Below, one piece after another: positions 15,501 through 30,500 of a stretch of 64,000 nt of DNA. The position numbers and the translations under genes were made by a program. The DNA is from Bathymodiolus brooksi (taxonomy: Eukaryota > Mollusca > Bivalvia > Mytilida > Modiolidae), in the NCBI GenBank assembly GCA_963680875.1, contig OY804578.1, positions 101,089,689 to 101,153,688 on the forward strand, read 5' to 3'. Each line of letters begins with the position of its first letter. Within the stretch, counting starts at the first letter, position 1. The notes beneath the pieces were generated by a model. The model ran no database searches. It saw nothing but the letters and a program-made list of their open reading frames with translations, and was not told the origin of the DNA.

Positions 15501-18500
15501 TGAAAATCTTCTACACATCTCATCTTACTATACATTTCTGTTTATATGACAAGAACAGATTGCAAAAGATAGAATATAAAAACAATATATGTTCAATTTA
15601 CCTCCAGTAACAGTAAGTCTGGATTGTATACTTGAACTAGTGGCTACAACATTGGTAGCCCGACAAATATAATCTCCTGCATTGGCTGCTGTAATAGTCT
15701 TAATGGTTAAGTGTGGGTTTGTGTTAGAGTTAGACACGGTGTAGTCTGCATTGTTGGTCCCTTGTGCTATTGTTGTTTGACTACCAGATCCAGATCCGAG
15801 TGGTGAAAATGTCCAGGACCAAGATGTAGCCTGTGGTATACCACTTACAGTACACTGAATCACAACACTGTTGTCCCCAATTACAGCACTTTGTGTAGGT
15901 GGTGTAACAGAAACTGATAATGCACCTGGAAAAAATGCACATATATATATTAATATCAACCCACTTTGGGTTCTAAGAAATAAATATCTTTACTCAGCTC
16001 CTATAAATGCATATAAAACATTTCGTCTATGATTTCATGGGTAATTAAACAAAATATTCCTCTCTTCCTGTTTTACTGTATCCCTGTCCCTCCTCACATA
16101 TTGTTTTTGTTGTAATGTCCATTTACAATAGTGCAAACATGCTTTAAAAAACATTAACATTCAACAACCCTGGTACATAATATGCTTAAGCGAGGACAAA
16201 TTTAAAATTTATTCTAAGGTCTTGCAAATTAATTTTACTTTCTGTATCGCCACGATATAGCTAAAATATCGTTAAAGGTGGCATTAAACATCAACCATTT
16301 AATATGATAATACTTTCTGTTGAGATGTTAAACTACCGATAATTAACTTTAATGGTAAAATACAAAGTTTCTACGCTTCCTGTCATAAAATGTTAAAACA
16401 CATGCTTCAAGGTTGATATAATAGTATTAATACCATAACAACATTATAAACATTTGAAAGTATGCTCTGAAAAAATACCAAGTTGTAAATCTGATTTTCA
16501 TTTTCAATTCTGATTCCCATTTCTATAAAAAAGAAACTTTAAACAGTGATGGTCAACAATTCCATCAATATTAACAAAACGAACAACCACTTTTCATTCC
16601 AACTCATTAAACATAGAATAAGACAAAGACATATAACGTTGGAAATTCCAGATCCTGGCTTGGGACAGGCACAAACTTGTGGAGGGGTTAAACCTGATAA
16701 TGTGATGAGATCATTAAAAGGCTGTAGTTAACTCTCCACTTAATTCCCATTTTCTTTTTTATTTATACAAACCCATTATGTTTCATGTTTGCATAATTGA
16801 TTGTACTTTGAATTTCCCAATACCTCAAACTGGCCAAATTACATCAACACCATAATTATTTATTCTTACATACCTCCATTGACAACAAGTCTTGAATTTG
16901 AACTACTAGCAGATCCCGCTGTATTTGTGGCTTGGCAAGCATAGTCAGCCTCATCAGCCTCAACAATATTGTTAATAGTTAAAAATGGATTATTTGGTGA
17001 ATTCTGGATAGAATATTTGCTGCCTTGGGTATTAATTTGTTGTGTTGAGCCACCATTTATTGGTGTTTTTGTCCACGACCATAACGAAGCAGTTGTTCCC
17101 ATTATCTGACACTGGATTGTATAGGAAGCATCTCCATAAATAGCAGTGCCACTAGGTGGTGATATTGTAAGTGTGAGAGGTTCTGTAAAATAAAAGTAAA
17201 AATTATGCCGTTATTATTACAAGGCATTTATATAGCGCTTATCTAATTACAGGACATACAATAAAATTATATATGAACTTAACTATTAAAGTAATAAGAA
17301 ATGAAAAAACATCTCCAACAATGGCTGTACCGGAAGGTGGGCTGATAGTAATTGAGAGAGGTTCTGTAAATAGTAAGCAATGAGGATTTCACGATTTTTT
17401 TTATATTTGATACAGATTACTGTGTATGTTATTTGAAGATACTAATATTAATGTACATGCTCTTATTGTACGTTTCCCAGTATTATAGCAGGCATTGGTC
17501 TAATTGAAATATTTCATATGTTTAAATGCGAATAACTGCATTTACAAAAAAACCCAGTTGTGATTTACTGTACTTAGAACAGCTAAAAAATACTGAATTA
17601 CTTTCTGAATTGGGTATTTAATAAATATTCATAACTATTTATAGCATATTTCAATAGATGGTAGTTTAATTGAAATAGTGTAACACTTCATAAAAATAAA
17701 TCATAAAGGAATATATTATAAATTATATATCTAGAAAATAAAATAATGTAAAAACTCTTAATTTTTCAGTTATATGCTGATGAGAACAAGGTTAATGAAT
17801 AAAAGAGTGTTGTACTACAACAACCCGATTTTAGTTGGATCTTTATAATGCTATATATATAGTTAGCTCACTAAACAGTCTGCATGTATACATGTTGCTC
17901 CACTCTGACACATTATTCTGACTACAAGCTAAACAGTCTTTGCTTTTACTATTTATAGATGCGTGCTTAGCGGGGAAGCAAGACATACCCCATTCATAGT
18001 CATTGGTTTGACCCGACCAGTGCTCGAACCCATGATATACCCTACATGAGGCGAGCACGCTAACCATTACACCACAGTCGAGTCTAAGGTTAGGAATTAT
18101 GATGTTTAACGTCACTTTCAACAATATTTCAGCTATATCATGGCGGTCAGTTTTATTGGTGGAGGAAACCGGAGTACCCGGAGAAAACCACTGACTTGCC
18201 GCAAGTCATTGACAAACTTGTATCACATAATGTTGTATAGAGTACACCTCGCCATGCAGTCACGGTTAAAAAATAATGGATAACTAAATAAACATTTGAA
18301 TACCTACCTATATATGTTAGAACAGAATTTTGACTTGATGTTTCTCCAACCAAATTGGTAGCTTTGCACACATAAGTTCCTGCATCAGATGACTGAAAGT
18401 TGCTTATGGTTAGAGAAGGCTGTGATATGGACCCATCTGAATATTTTCCATTACTGTTAGCTATATCAAGTGTAATCAGCTGATTATTGCTGGATCTTGT

Positions 18501-21500
18501 CCAAGTAATTGCAGTTGCTGGTGGGGTACCCGTTACAGTACATACAATTTGTTGGCTGTTTCCCTGGATCACATTAGCAGTTGCAGGGGAAATAGCAACA
18601 TTCAGTAAACCTGTAAACCAATCATATAAAAAATAATATTTATATTGTAGCACATTCAAACATGTCGTGTTCTCTGTATAATGACTGTACTGTTATATAA
18701 TTTGTTTGGGTGATACATAATTTGCATTGTAAGAATAGTTTCAAGATACTAAAGTGGTAGTCAGAAGCCGTAAATCGAAGAAAGACGACAAAAAACGTAA
18801 ACTATCCCAGCAGGTTCCCAATATCATGCACACAACATCATCTCGACGTTAATACAATGTAGTTTTTGTTTACTACATCAGGTCTTTTCATTTTTTATAT
18901 GGATATCAATTAACAAGTAAAAATCTTTTGTATGGTGGTGAAATTCATTCATTCCTCATAAAATGTCTAAGTGTTCAATTTTAAACACATTTAAAAGATT
19001 CCAGAACAGCCTGTTTAAAATGTAACCTTAGTTTGTGGAATTTTGGAAACAGCTGACAAATATTGTTCAAGGTTATAAAAAAAATATTCTTAATTTGTAG
19101 TCTTGTGAACGTTTGAAATTCTTTTATATTACATGTAAATATGACCATCAAAATACATATAAAATGTTACTCAGTGTAATCTAAATAACACTTAAGTTGA
19201 CTTGTAACATTTCTTGGTATAAAAACAAATCTATTTTTAGCTTTACATTATGAACTAACCTCCAGTGACAGTCAGTTGGGCATTACTACTGGAACGTGTT
19301 CCTGCTGTGTTTGTGGCTCTGCACACGTAATTGGCTTCATCGCTAGATTCAATATTTTTAATAGTCAATGATGGACTTGCAGCATTATTTGCCACTTCAT
19401 ACTTGTTGGTGTTCGTTCCTTGATTTATTGTGACTGCTGTACCACCACCAATTGGTGTTTTTGTCCACGACCATGAAGTAGCTACAGGTGTAGCAGTAAC
19501 TGTACATGTGATTACATAAGAATGTGTTCCAATAACAGCACTTCCAGTAGCTGGGGCAACAACAACATTTGGAAATGCTATAATAAAGACAAAAGTTAAA
19601 AACAACTTTATTATACATATTGTACATGTGTGAGTCTATTCCAATAACAGCACTTCCAGAATATGGGACAACAACATTTGAAAACTCAATGACAAAGACA
19701 AGAGTTAAAAACAACTTTAATATAAGAATTTGTTCTAATAACAGTATGTCAAGTAGATGGGGTATCAACACAAATTTCATGCTGATGCTCTTATGATATT
19801 TACTACATTGAAATATTGCAGAGAGTATTTGAATGAGGAGCAAGAATCTTAAAAGTCGTTTAGCATGTTTCAAATGACATTTGACAAAGGCTATGAAATA
19901 ATACAATAATTTATCAACAAATCTAGGAATATTATACATAAATAAAATGCATTTCTGTTAAAAAAGTGCGTGAAAGAATAAATTGTAAAACAAAAAGTAC
20001 CACACTGTCAGAACGGTTTGAAAGTCTAATAGGAAAATCGTAAAAACAGGCAAATTTAATACCATTACACATACTTGCATGTTAGATCTCTCAATCTCTT
20101 TTGTTGGGTACAGGCACTTCAATAAAAAGTGGCAGGCTTAAACTTGTGTTATTGACCTCTACTTCACATCATAGTGAAATGACCCGGTCATGTTACTTTG
20201 AAAAGATATTTGTATTATGGTATGGATGTTAAGGTATGATAGTGGAGGAGTGATGGGTAAACAATATTTACCTTTATAAGATAGAACAGAAGTCAGACTG
20301 GATGCTATTCCCACAGCATTTGTAGCTTTGCAAATATAACTTCCAGCATCAGTCGTTGCAAAGTTGTTTATTGTCAATGATGGATTCACTACAGTACCAC
20401 CAGAATATTTTCCAGGAAGACTTTGAACATTAAGAGTCACTGGACCTCCCGTTGTCGTTCTTGTCCAAGTAATAGCTGTTGCTTGTGGGCTTCCTGATAC
20501 GGTACATGTAATAGTTTGACTGTCACCTTGTAACACCTCTGCACTTGATGGTGAAATTAGGACATTAAGCACGGCTGAAATATATTAGTTAACATGATTT
20601 TATAATTGAAATGTTTTCTACTGAGACAAGTAATACATGATATTTGTAATTTCTTAAGCAATTTCTTTATGTCTTGATGTTTGTGCGAAATATTCAAAAT
20701 AAACTTGTCTGTGCATGTGTTTTTAGATAATTGTTGGTTTGACATCATAATTTTTCTACATTTTAAAATTGTGCTATGGTGACATTTTATAAAAATTCAT
20801 GTTTTTTCAAAATTTAAAAAATAAAATCCAGCCAATGGATATAACACACGGTTTTATAACTACCTATGTAATCAGTGCCTATCACCACTAACCTTGTGAG
20901 TTCGAATCCTGCTCTTGCGAGGTGTACAACATTATGTGATAAAGTATGTCAGTGACTTGCGATAGGTATGTAGTTTTCCCCGGGTACACCGGTTTCCTCC
21001 ACCAATAAAACTTACCACCACGATATAACAGAAATATTGTTGAAAGTGGAATGAAACACCATAATCCTCATCCATAAATAGTAATTACCTACTTGTGGAT
21101 CTTTATTTAGTAAAGATTTAATTCCCTTTAAGCAGGATTTTCACTCCGATTACACCGATTTGCAGTTGAAACCAATCATTAAATTTACAGTGGGGGATTT
21201 CTTCACCTTGCATACTATTCGTCAAATTGGTAATACTATATTTAATATGGGCTTAGGGCTATGCGTTTTGTGCCACTTTCAACAATATTTCAGTAAGGTC
21301 ATGGGGTAATCAGAATCCGTAAATCGAAGAAGCACCTACAATACAATGGCCAAAAGGAAAAGGGCAAAAGTGCAAACAACGATCTACTAAACATTACACA
21401 GAAAACTTAAAATCGAACAACACGAACCTCCACTAAAACCAGGGGTGAACTCAGGTGCTCCGGAACGGTTAACAGTTTCTGTTCCATATGTGGCACCCAT

Positions 21501-24500
21501 CACGAACGGGAAAAGGACCTGATTGTGCTTACGGCAAACAGAACATATCTATGGTCATTTGTGACACAGATATTCGGTAACGGTTAACCAAGTCGTGGTG
21601 GCGACCATAAAACTTTTGAAGTGATGACTTAAACTTAACCATTAGGAACCTTTGGTTCAGTAACTTTACTGTTAGCAGCAACCCTCTATCAAGGAATTCA
21701 AGTTGTCTTGTAGCATATGTTGTAATAAAAACTAAATCTATGCTTAGGGTTACATTATGAACTAACCTCCAGTGACAGTCAGTTGGGCATTACCACTGGA
21801 TCGTGTTCCTGCTGTGTTTGTGGCTGAGCACATGTAATTGGCTTCATCGCTAGATTCAATATTTTTGATAGTCAATGATGGAATTGCAGCATTATTTGCC
21901 ACTTCATACTTGTTGGTGTTCGTTCCTTGATTTATTGTGACTGCTGTACCACCACCAATTGGTGTTTTTGTCCACGACCATGAAGTAGCTACAGGTGTAG
22001 CAGTAACTGTACATGTGATCACATAAGAATTTGTTCCAATATCAGCACTTCCAGTAGTTGGGGCTACCACAATACTTGGATATTCTAAAATGAAAAGAAT
22101 TGAAAGAAATTGACAAATACAGTCAAACCTGTATTAAGACATCACCTTTGGCACAAACAAAACATGGCCCATATAAGACAGGTGACCTCTTAAAAGAGGT
22201 TCAATTCATATGAAATTTTCAACGACAGGACAAGAAAAGGATTAAATTTTAATACAAGTCACTGTTTACTAGAGGTGACCGCATGGGGAGGTTTTATTGT
22301 AGTACTAAATTTTCATGCAGTTAATACCTTCTTTGCTGCGTAGGAATTTTTAAGTATTTCTTTTACATTTTGACAATCAGGAAATGTATTTTGTATTTGT
22401 TATAATATGAATATTTTTCTGTCCCCATTTAATTTGTCACACATTGCAATAGTTTTGCTTAGCATTTGATAGTTTATGATAGTATTAACTCTAAATAAAT
22501 AACTAAAGCTTGAACATATTACCAAAAGAATGAAAATTAAATTGAAAACAAAAAACCTATTATTATTTAATTATTTCGAAATTAATGATAACAAATTATT
22601 GATTCATCACGACATGAAATAGTTTTTATTGGTAAATGGATAATTTCTGATCTATTTTTGCTAAATGTTAAATTGCATACGTTAAATGTTCATACGCATA
22701 AAATCAGAAATGGGTTTTAGTAAGTTTTTTATTCAAGAACAAAAGCAGAGCAAAAAAAATAAAAATTCAATTTGACATCAGACATTAATAAAGGAAATTG
22801 TTATATGACAACGACATTTGATAAGCACAAGGTTATTGTATCTTTCAAGTGATGGTGACAATTATAAAAAAAAAAGGGACAAAACTAACGGGATCTGAGA
22901 TAATATATTAAAATACTAATTAAAACTTTATTAAGTGCCAAATAAATACAGTTCTGTTTTACATCAAGTGAACTATTGAACAAAAACGTAGATATCAAAT
23001 TCAGTGAGCATGACACGTTTCTGGAATAACCTTCATCAGGTACGCTCAAAATCAAAAGATTGGAAAGCCATATAATTTAAAGTTTTGGGAGACGAATGTT
23101 TTAAGAAACTGAAAGGGAGAAAGAGCATAACATAATTATGGTTTAGCCTTTTTCAATTTTCATTATTGCAAAACTAAAAACAGTATTTATTTGGCCTTAA
23201 CCATAATTATATCATTGTTTTATTCTAATTCCATTATTTGCTAGCAATGTTACAATCACTTGGTCTATTTGGAAACCGATTAGATTTTAAAACTGTAGCA
23301 TCACAACTACCAAAATAAAAACAAGCACAACCTTTGTAATGTCATTGAATATTAGGTCATTCATTGTATTTTAAAGAAAGAAAATGAGAAGAAAGAAATA
23401 AAGAACAACACAGAAAAGAAAAGAAAGGAAAGAAAAAAGAAAAATAAGAGGAGCAGTGGGATATAGAGCAGACATATCTTCTATTAAGTCTGTATACTAG
23501 ATTCATTTTTTTAAAGTTTTTCAAATTCAACATTTACAACGTACACCTGACAAATAAGAATAAAATTTGTACACGTGTTAAGTAATTTTCGCAATTAATT
23601 CCCATATATTGGGGACCATAAAATATTGTCCTTATGATTCAAATTGACCAATATATGTCTTTCATAGTTGCAGTTTCTACGAAGATATCAATTCATAAAT
23701 CTAATAGAAGATTAGAATTAAGTTTGAAGCCTTAGAACTAGTTTAATTCTGCCACTTTTTATTGAAGTGCCTGTACCAAGACAGGAAAGTGATCGGTCAT
23801 CAATTTGTATGTTACGGTACAGCGATTTTGCCTCTTTCTACTTCATTTTGGAACTTTTAAAAGTTTTATTATATCTTTAAATCATATATAGTTATTAAAA
23901 ATATTGCAATGAAAATGGACACATTATTTGTAAATTGGACATACAGTCATACATGTATATAAAGGTCACTCACGGGAACCTTAAAATGTGGCCTTTATGA
24001 GTGGTTGCCGTTTATATATGTAGGTTAAAATTATATGCACTATTCATTAATGGGGAAAATGAGACTGCCCTTTATAGACAGTGATTTGTTATATAAAGGT
24101 GCCCTTTATAGAAAGTGATTTGTTATATAAAGGTGCCCATTATAGACAGTGATTTGTTATATAAAGGTGCCCTTTATAGACAGTGATTTGTTATATAGAG
24201 GTGCTCTTTAAGGCAGGTTTGACTGTAATATTCTATTGACTTGTATTCGTCAATCTTCCTAAAGCAAAATTATAAGAACAAATAAAATGATATTGCTCTA
24301 GAGAGAAGCAATATTGCAAGATTTATTATTCTTTTTTTTTTCTTTTCTTCTTTGAGCAATTTAGTCAAAACCTAGGTTTTTTTTTATTCTTGGAAAAATG
24401 GTTTCAAAATAGAACGAGCTAGTGTACATTGCATTTATAGATATAATGTAAATAATGATAATTTAATTTTAATTCACATATTAATAATTAAAATATAAAG

Positions 24501-27500
24501 AAAAACAATATTTTCTACAACATTCATTTTCTTTCCTTGGTCACGGACAAGCTTTTTACCAGACTTCACTATATAAGTAACATGGTGGGTGTATTATAAG
24601 AAGCAGGAACTGCTTTCCATGCGCGCATGCCTGGGTTCACCCCCGGTAAGTTAGTGTGGTCCATGTTGCTCATCACTTTAGTTTTTTGTGTTGTGTTTTT
24701 GCTTTGTCTTGATTCTGTGTCACGTTCCCAATGTTGTCTGTGTCTCTTGAGTTCCCCCTGGTTTTAAGTAGTGAGGTTCATATTGTTCATTTTGTCTTAT
24801 TATCTGTCTTTATTTTCTTAGTTCCGTGTTGTGATGTTGTGATATACACTACGATATGTCTGCATAAATATCATGTTCGTATTTACTTCCAGTTGTAAGT
24901 AGGAAGGCTCATGTCTTATTCATGTTATTTACTCTCAGTTGTAAGTAGGAAGGCTCATGTCTTATTCATGTTATTTACTCCCAGTTGTAAGTAGGAAGGC
25001 TCATGTTTTATTCATGTTATTTACTCCCAGTTGTAGGTAGGAAGGCTCATGTCTTATTCATGTTATTTACTCCCAGTTGTAAGTAGGAAGGCTCATGTCT
25101 TATTCATGTTATTTACTCCCAGTTGTAAGTAGGAAGGCTCATGTCTTATTCATGTTATTTACTCCCAGTTGTAAGTAGGAAGGCTCATGTCTTATTCATG
25201 TTATTTACTCCCAGTTGTAAGTAGGAAGGCTCATGTCTTATTCATGTTATTTACTCCCAGTTGTAAGTAGGAAGGCTCATGTTTTATTCATGTTATTTAC
25301 TCCCAGTTGTAAGTAGGAAGGCTCATGTCTTATTCATGTTATTTACTCCCAGTTGTAAGCAGGAAGGCTCATGTCTTATTCATGTTATTTACTCCCAGTT
25401 GTAAGTAGGAAGGCTCATGTCTTATTCATGTTATTTACTCCCAGTTGTAAGTAGGAAGGCTCATGTCTTATTCATGTTATTTACTCTCAGTTGTAAGTAG
25501 GAAGGCTCATGTCTTATTCATGTTATTTACTCCCAGTTGTAAGTAGGAAGGCTCATGTCTTATTCATGTTATTTACTCTCAGTTGTAAGTAGGAAGGCTC
25601 ATGTCTTATTCATGTTATTTACTCCCAGTTGTAAGTAGGAAGGCTCATGTCTTATTCATGTTATTTACTCCCAGTTGTAAGTAGGAAGGCTCATGTCTTA
25701 TTCATGTTATTTACTCCCAGTTGTAAGTAGGTAGGCTCATGTCTTATTCATCTTATTTACTCCCAGTTGTAAGTAGGAAGGCTCATGTCTTATTCATGTT
25801 ATTTACTCTCAGTTGTAAGTAGGAAGGCTCATGTCTTATTCATGTTATTTACTCCCAGTTGTAAGTAGGAAGGCTCATGTCTTATTCATGTTATTTACTT
25901 CCAGTTGTAAGTAGGAAGGCTCATGTCTTATTCATGTTATTTACTCCCAGTTGTAAGTAGGAAGGCTCATGTCTTATTCATGTTATTTACTCCCAGTTGT
26001 AAGTAGGAAGGCTCATGTCTTATTCATGTTATTTACTCCCAGTTGTAAGTAGGAAGGCTCATGTTTTATTCATGTTATTTACTCCCAGTTGTAAGTAGGA
26101 AGGCTCATGTCTTATTCATGTTATTTACTCCCAGTTGTAAGCAGGAAGGCTCATGTCTTATTCATGTTATTTACTCCCAGTTGTAAGTAGGAAGGCTCAT
26201 GTCTTATTCATGTTATTTACTCCCAGTTGTAAGTAGGAAGGCTCATGTCTTATTCATGTTATTTACTCCCAGTTGTAAGTAGGAAGGCTCATGTCTTATT
26301 CATGTTATTTACTCCCAGTTGTAAGTAGGAAGGCTCATGTCTTATTCATGTTATTTACTCCCAGTTGTAAGTAGGAAGGCTCATGTCTTATTCATGTTAT
26401 TTACTCCCAGTTGTAAGTAGGAAGGCTCATGTCTTATTCATGTTATTTACTCCCAGTTGTAAGTAGGAAGGCTCATGTCTTATTCATGTTATTTACTCCC
26501 AGTTGTAAGTAGGAAGGCTCATGTTTTATTCATGTTATTTACTCCCAGTTGTAAGTAGGAAGGCTCATGTCTTATTCATGTTATTTACTCCCAGTTGTAA
26601 GCAGGAAGGCTCATGTCTTATTCATGTTATTTACTCCCAGTTGTAAGTAGGAAGGCTCATGTCTTATTCATGTTATTTACTCCCAGTTGTAAGTAGGAAG
26701 GCTCATGTCTTATTCATGTTATTTACTCCCAGTTGTAAGTAGGAAGGCTCATGTCTTATTCATGTTATTTACTCCCAGTTGTAAGTAGGAAGGCTCATGT
26801 CTTATTCATGTTATTTACTCCCAGTTGTAAGTAGGAAGGCTCATGTCTTATTCATGTTATTTACTCTCAGTTGTAAGCAGGAAGGCTCATGTCTTATTCA
26901 TGTTATTTACTCCCAGTTGTAAGTAGGAAGGCTCATGTCTTATTCATGTTATTTACTCCCAGTTGTAAGTAGGAAGGCTCATGTCTTATTCATGTTATTT
27001 ACTCCCAGTTGTAAGTAGGAAGGCTCATGTCTTATTCATGTTATTTACTCCCAGTTGTAAGTAGGAAGGCTCATGTCTTATTCATGTTATTTACTCTCAG
27101 TTGTAAGTAGGAAGGCTCATGTCTTATTCATGTTATTTACTCCCAGTTGTAAGTAGGAAGGCTCATGTCTTATTCATGTTATTTACTCCCAGTTGTAAGT
27201 AGGAAGGCTCATGTCTTATTCATGTTATTTACTCCCAGTTGTAAGTAGGAAGGCTCATGTCTTATTCATGTTATTTACTCCCAGTTGTAAGTAGGAAGGC
27301 TCATGTCTTATTCATGTTATTTGTTTTTGTTTGTGTATATAATGGTGTCTAACACGTCTTGACTATTTTGAGTTACATGGCGGGTGTTCTATACTCGACA
27401 GGAACTGCAACACGTCTTGACTATTTTGAGTTACATGACGGTTGTCCTATACTCGACAGGAACTGCTTACCCTTCACGAGTACCTGCCCCCTTTGTCCTG

Positions 27501-30500
27501 TGTCTTGTGTGCCCAAAGTTGTCAATGTGTCTGAACTGTCCATTCTTGATTGTCCCTTCGGTTTTCTCTATCGTTTATTTGTTCATGCTCTAAATTTCAT
27601 ATGCTGCATTTAAAACAATTGTAAAGTCAAACATATTTGTAATTTTAAATCAATGGTAATGTAATATGTCTCTTCTCCATGACAAAGACGTAGCAAGCGG
27701 GCATGATAAAATAAACACACGAACCTACATCAATTAAGCATGATATAATTTGTTTATGCTTAACATCTAGTAATAAAAAGTGTGTAATTTTGAAGCTCTT
27801 TGTCACTGTATATTTTTTTCTTAAGTGAGCAATATGCTTTATAAAAAGAAAGGAAAGAAAATGGGTGCCATTTGTAAGCTACGGAGAATGAAAAATCATA
27901 GTTTTGAATCACGACAACTTAGATTCAGAAATCACATTAAGGTAATCAAACTATTCATGATTTTTGATTAAAGAATATGTATTTACATGCATGTCTTAAT
28001 AAGCACACACATACACTTTAAACTTGAAATTTGTTATTATACAATGAACAAATATTCAATTTAAAATATAAATAACAAAAAACGATCCTAAACTGACAAA
28101 TTGCACAATTAAGTTCTATTTTCTTATAAATTCTGTTGTTTTTGAACTTAAGAAATTATAGCTCAAACAATATGATTTTTACTATTATTATCATAACATT
28201 ACAAAAAGGATTCCGAGTTAAGTGAAACGAAATAGTCTACAAAACACCAACTACGACATTGAAATACCACATATGTGTGTCTCTTGACTACACAAAACAA
28301 AGATACACATTAATAAGTTATACTTACTTATTTGAACAGTAACAAATGTGTACACATTAAAACCATGATTTTTTCCTAAGTGCTGTGAGAAAAACTGTCC
28401 ATGAAAGAAATTTATAAGAGTGCTAACATGTCAAATTAATGCTAAAAGAAATAAAACCATTGATATTCTCTATGGCCTACTGAGTCCTATTGAGTAGATT
28501 GTGAAATCTATAATTTGAAAATTATTAAAGATGGAATATTAACGAAAAAACAATTTTCCCTCAATAACTTCTTATCGAAGCTTAAATTTCTCAATACAGT
28601 CAAACCTGTATTAAGAGGTCAACTTTGGGACACTAAAACAGTGGTCTTTTAATACAGGTGATCTCTTAAAAGAGGTTAAATTCATATGATATTTTCTATG
28701 GCAGGACAAGAAAAGGGTGACCTTTAAATAAATTTGATTGATTTGATTTATTGCGTTTAACGGCACTTTCAGCAATATTTCAGCTATATCTTGGCAACCA
28801 GTTTTAGTGGTGGAAGAAGCCGGAGTACCCAAAGAGAACCACCGACCATGGACAAGCAACTGGTAAACTTTATCATGCCGTATTGGTGATAGGCTTATAT
28901 GAGTTGTTAGGTAATCCAACTACCTAACTCATTGAGCCACCCGGGCCCTCCCTTTAAATACAGGTGACTGTTCAATAGAGGTGACCGCATGGGCAGGTTT
29001 GACTGTACTACAATTAATATATTTAAGTAGGAGTTGTATGTATTTTTTTATTTATTACAATTAAACATTCATCAAGATCCATATTGTTTCTTATTTGACA
29101 GAAGAAATAAATGTTAAATTCAAATTCAATGTTAATTTTAATAACAACAGCTTAAGGAAAAATATTTTTGATGAAAATTGAATATATTTAAATTTATTGC
29201 ATTTTTTACTTTGAAACATTTCTTTCAATCATTTTCATTAGCAACATATAAAAACAAAACACAACATTTTATGTAGCAGTAGTACATTCCTTGGTTGGTA
29301 ACATAATTACCCATATGACTAATTATACAACTAAAATGCATCCATAAAAAAATCTTTGTGTAGAAGCATGCAACAAAATTTTAACAATTGGAAACAAATC
29401 ATCAAAATTTTATGGCATTTGTTAATGCACTAATTTGATTTGCACTTAATTTAAAAGAAAACAATTTCTAGAAAAACAAATTATACAGCATGCAAATATT
29501 AATTTGAACAAGCTCCTTCGCATGATTGTTTGGATAAATTTTTATTATATAGATATATTATTTTAAAACAAATATGATGCACAGGTAATGCCATATTAGA
29601 TTACAGGTGGGTTGGATGTAGTCTCAGTGAAAAATCATTTGTTGTTGTTTTTTTAAATAAAATAAATTATTTAGTATTAAAGAGAACAACAATAACACAT
29701 TTAATTACTGTTATTTCGCAATCAAAAACAATAATTTTGTTTTCATAGTACAATCATACAATAATAGAACATTTAACAGACTGTTTCGTTCTTAATTAAA
29801 AAATAAATCCTCATTATACCACATGCAAATAGTAGAATACTAAATTAACATTAATATATGTACTTACAAAGAAGGTACCTGTAATTCTTCATAATGAATT
29901 TATAAACAAGCAACAATAGTGTAAAGCAAAATGAAAATGACACACTTTCACAAAGGTTACAATACATTTGTATCGTTAACTGAGACAGCACATTGGTGCT
30001 TATCAAACGAGGTGAAAAACAGAAGACACGACAACATACATTAAGAAGACATGTTTTTATGTAAAGCAAGCAACAAACATTACAGCCACCGACTATATTG
30101 TATTATTAAGTAATATTACAAATTATTATTATTTTTAGTATAAACATATGGATTGTTTTTATAATTTGTTAAATTACATTCATAAGTAAATAACTGAAAC
30201 ATACAGAAATTTACATGCATTGTCATGGCAACAAAATAATACGAGATTGATAGTTTACTTCAGTTTTATATCAGAGAGCAAAGGTGTACACATTGTAAGA
30301 ATATGTATTACATATACATATATATATATCCGGGAGATATATAAACAAATATTCTTAGATTCAACAGACATGACATATCAAAGGAATATACTATTTAATA
30401 ATGTAGTGAACATTTCATATTGATTTGTATTCACTTTCTGCATAAAGATTGAGCTGAAATTTTCATTATTAAAAGATATACTAATGATTGAGTGTTATTT

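Noticed and set aside
17990..18080. Possible tRNA gene (minus strand, good box A and B)
   Set aside because: No acceptor stem pairing or proper anticodon arm was found, and it continues into a SINE body also present at 39780-40015.
24890..27322. Possible CRISPR-like array
   Set aside because: Direct tandem units with no unique spacers, in a eukaryotic intron. The same applies to the 48-bp array.
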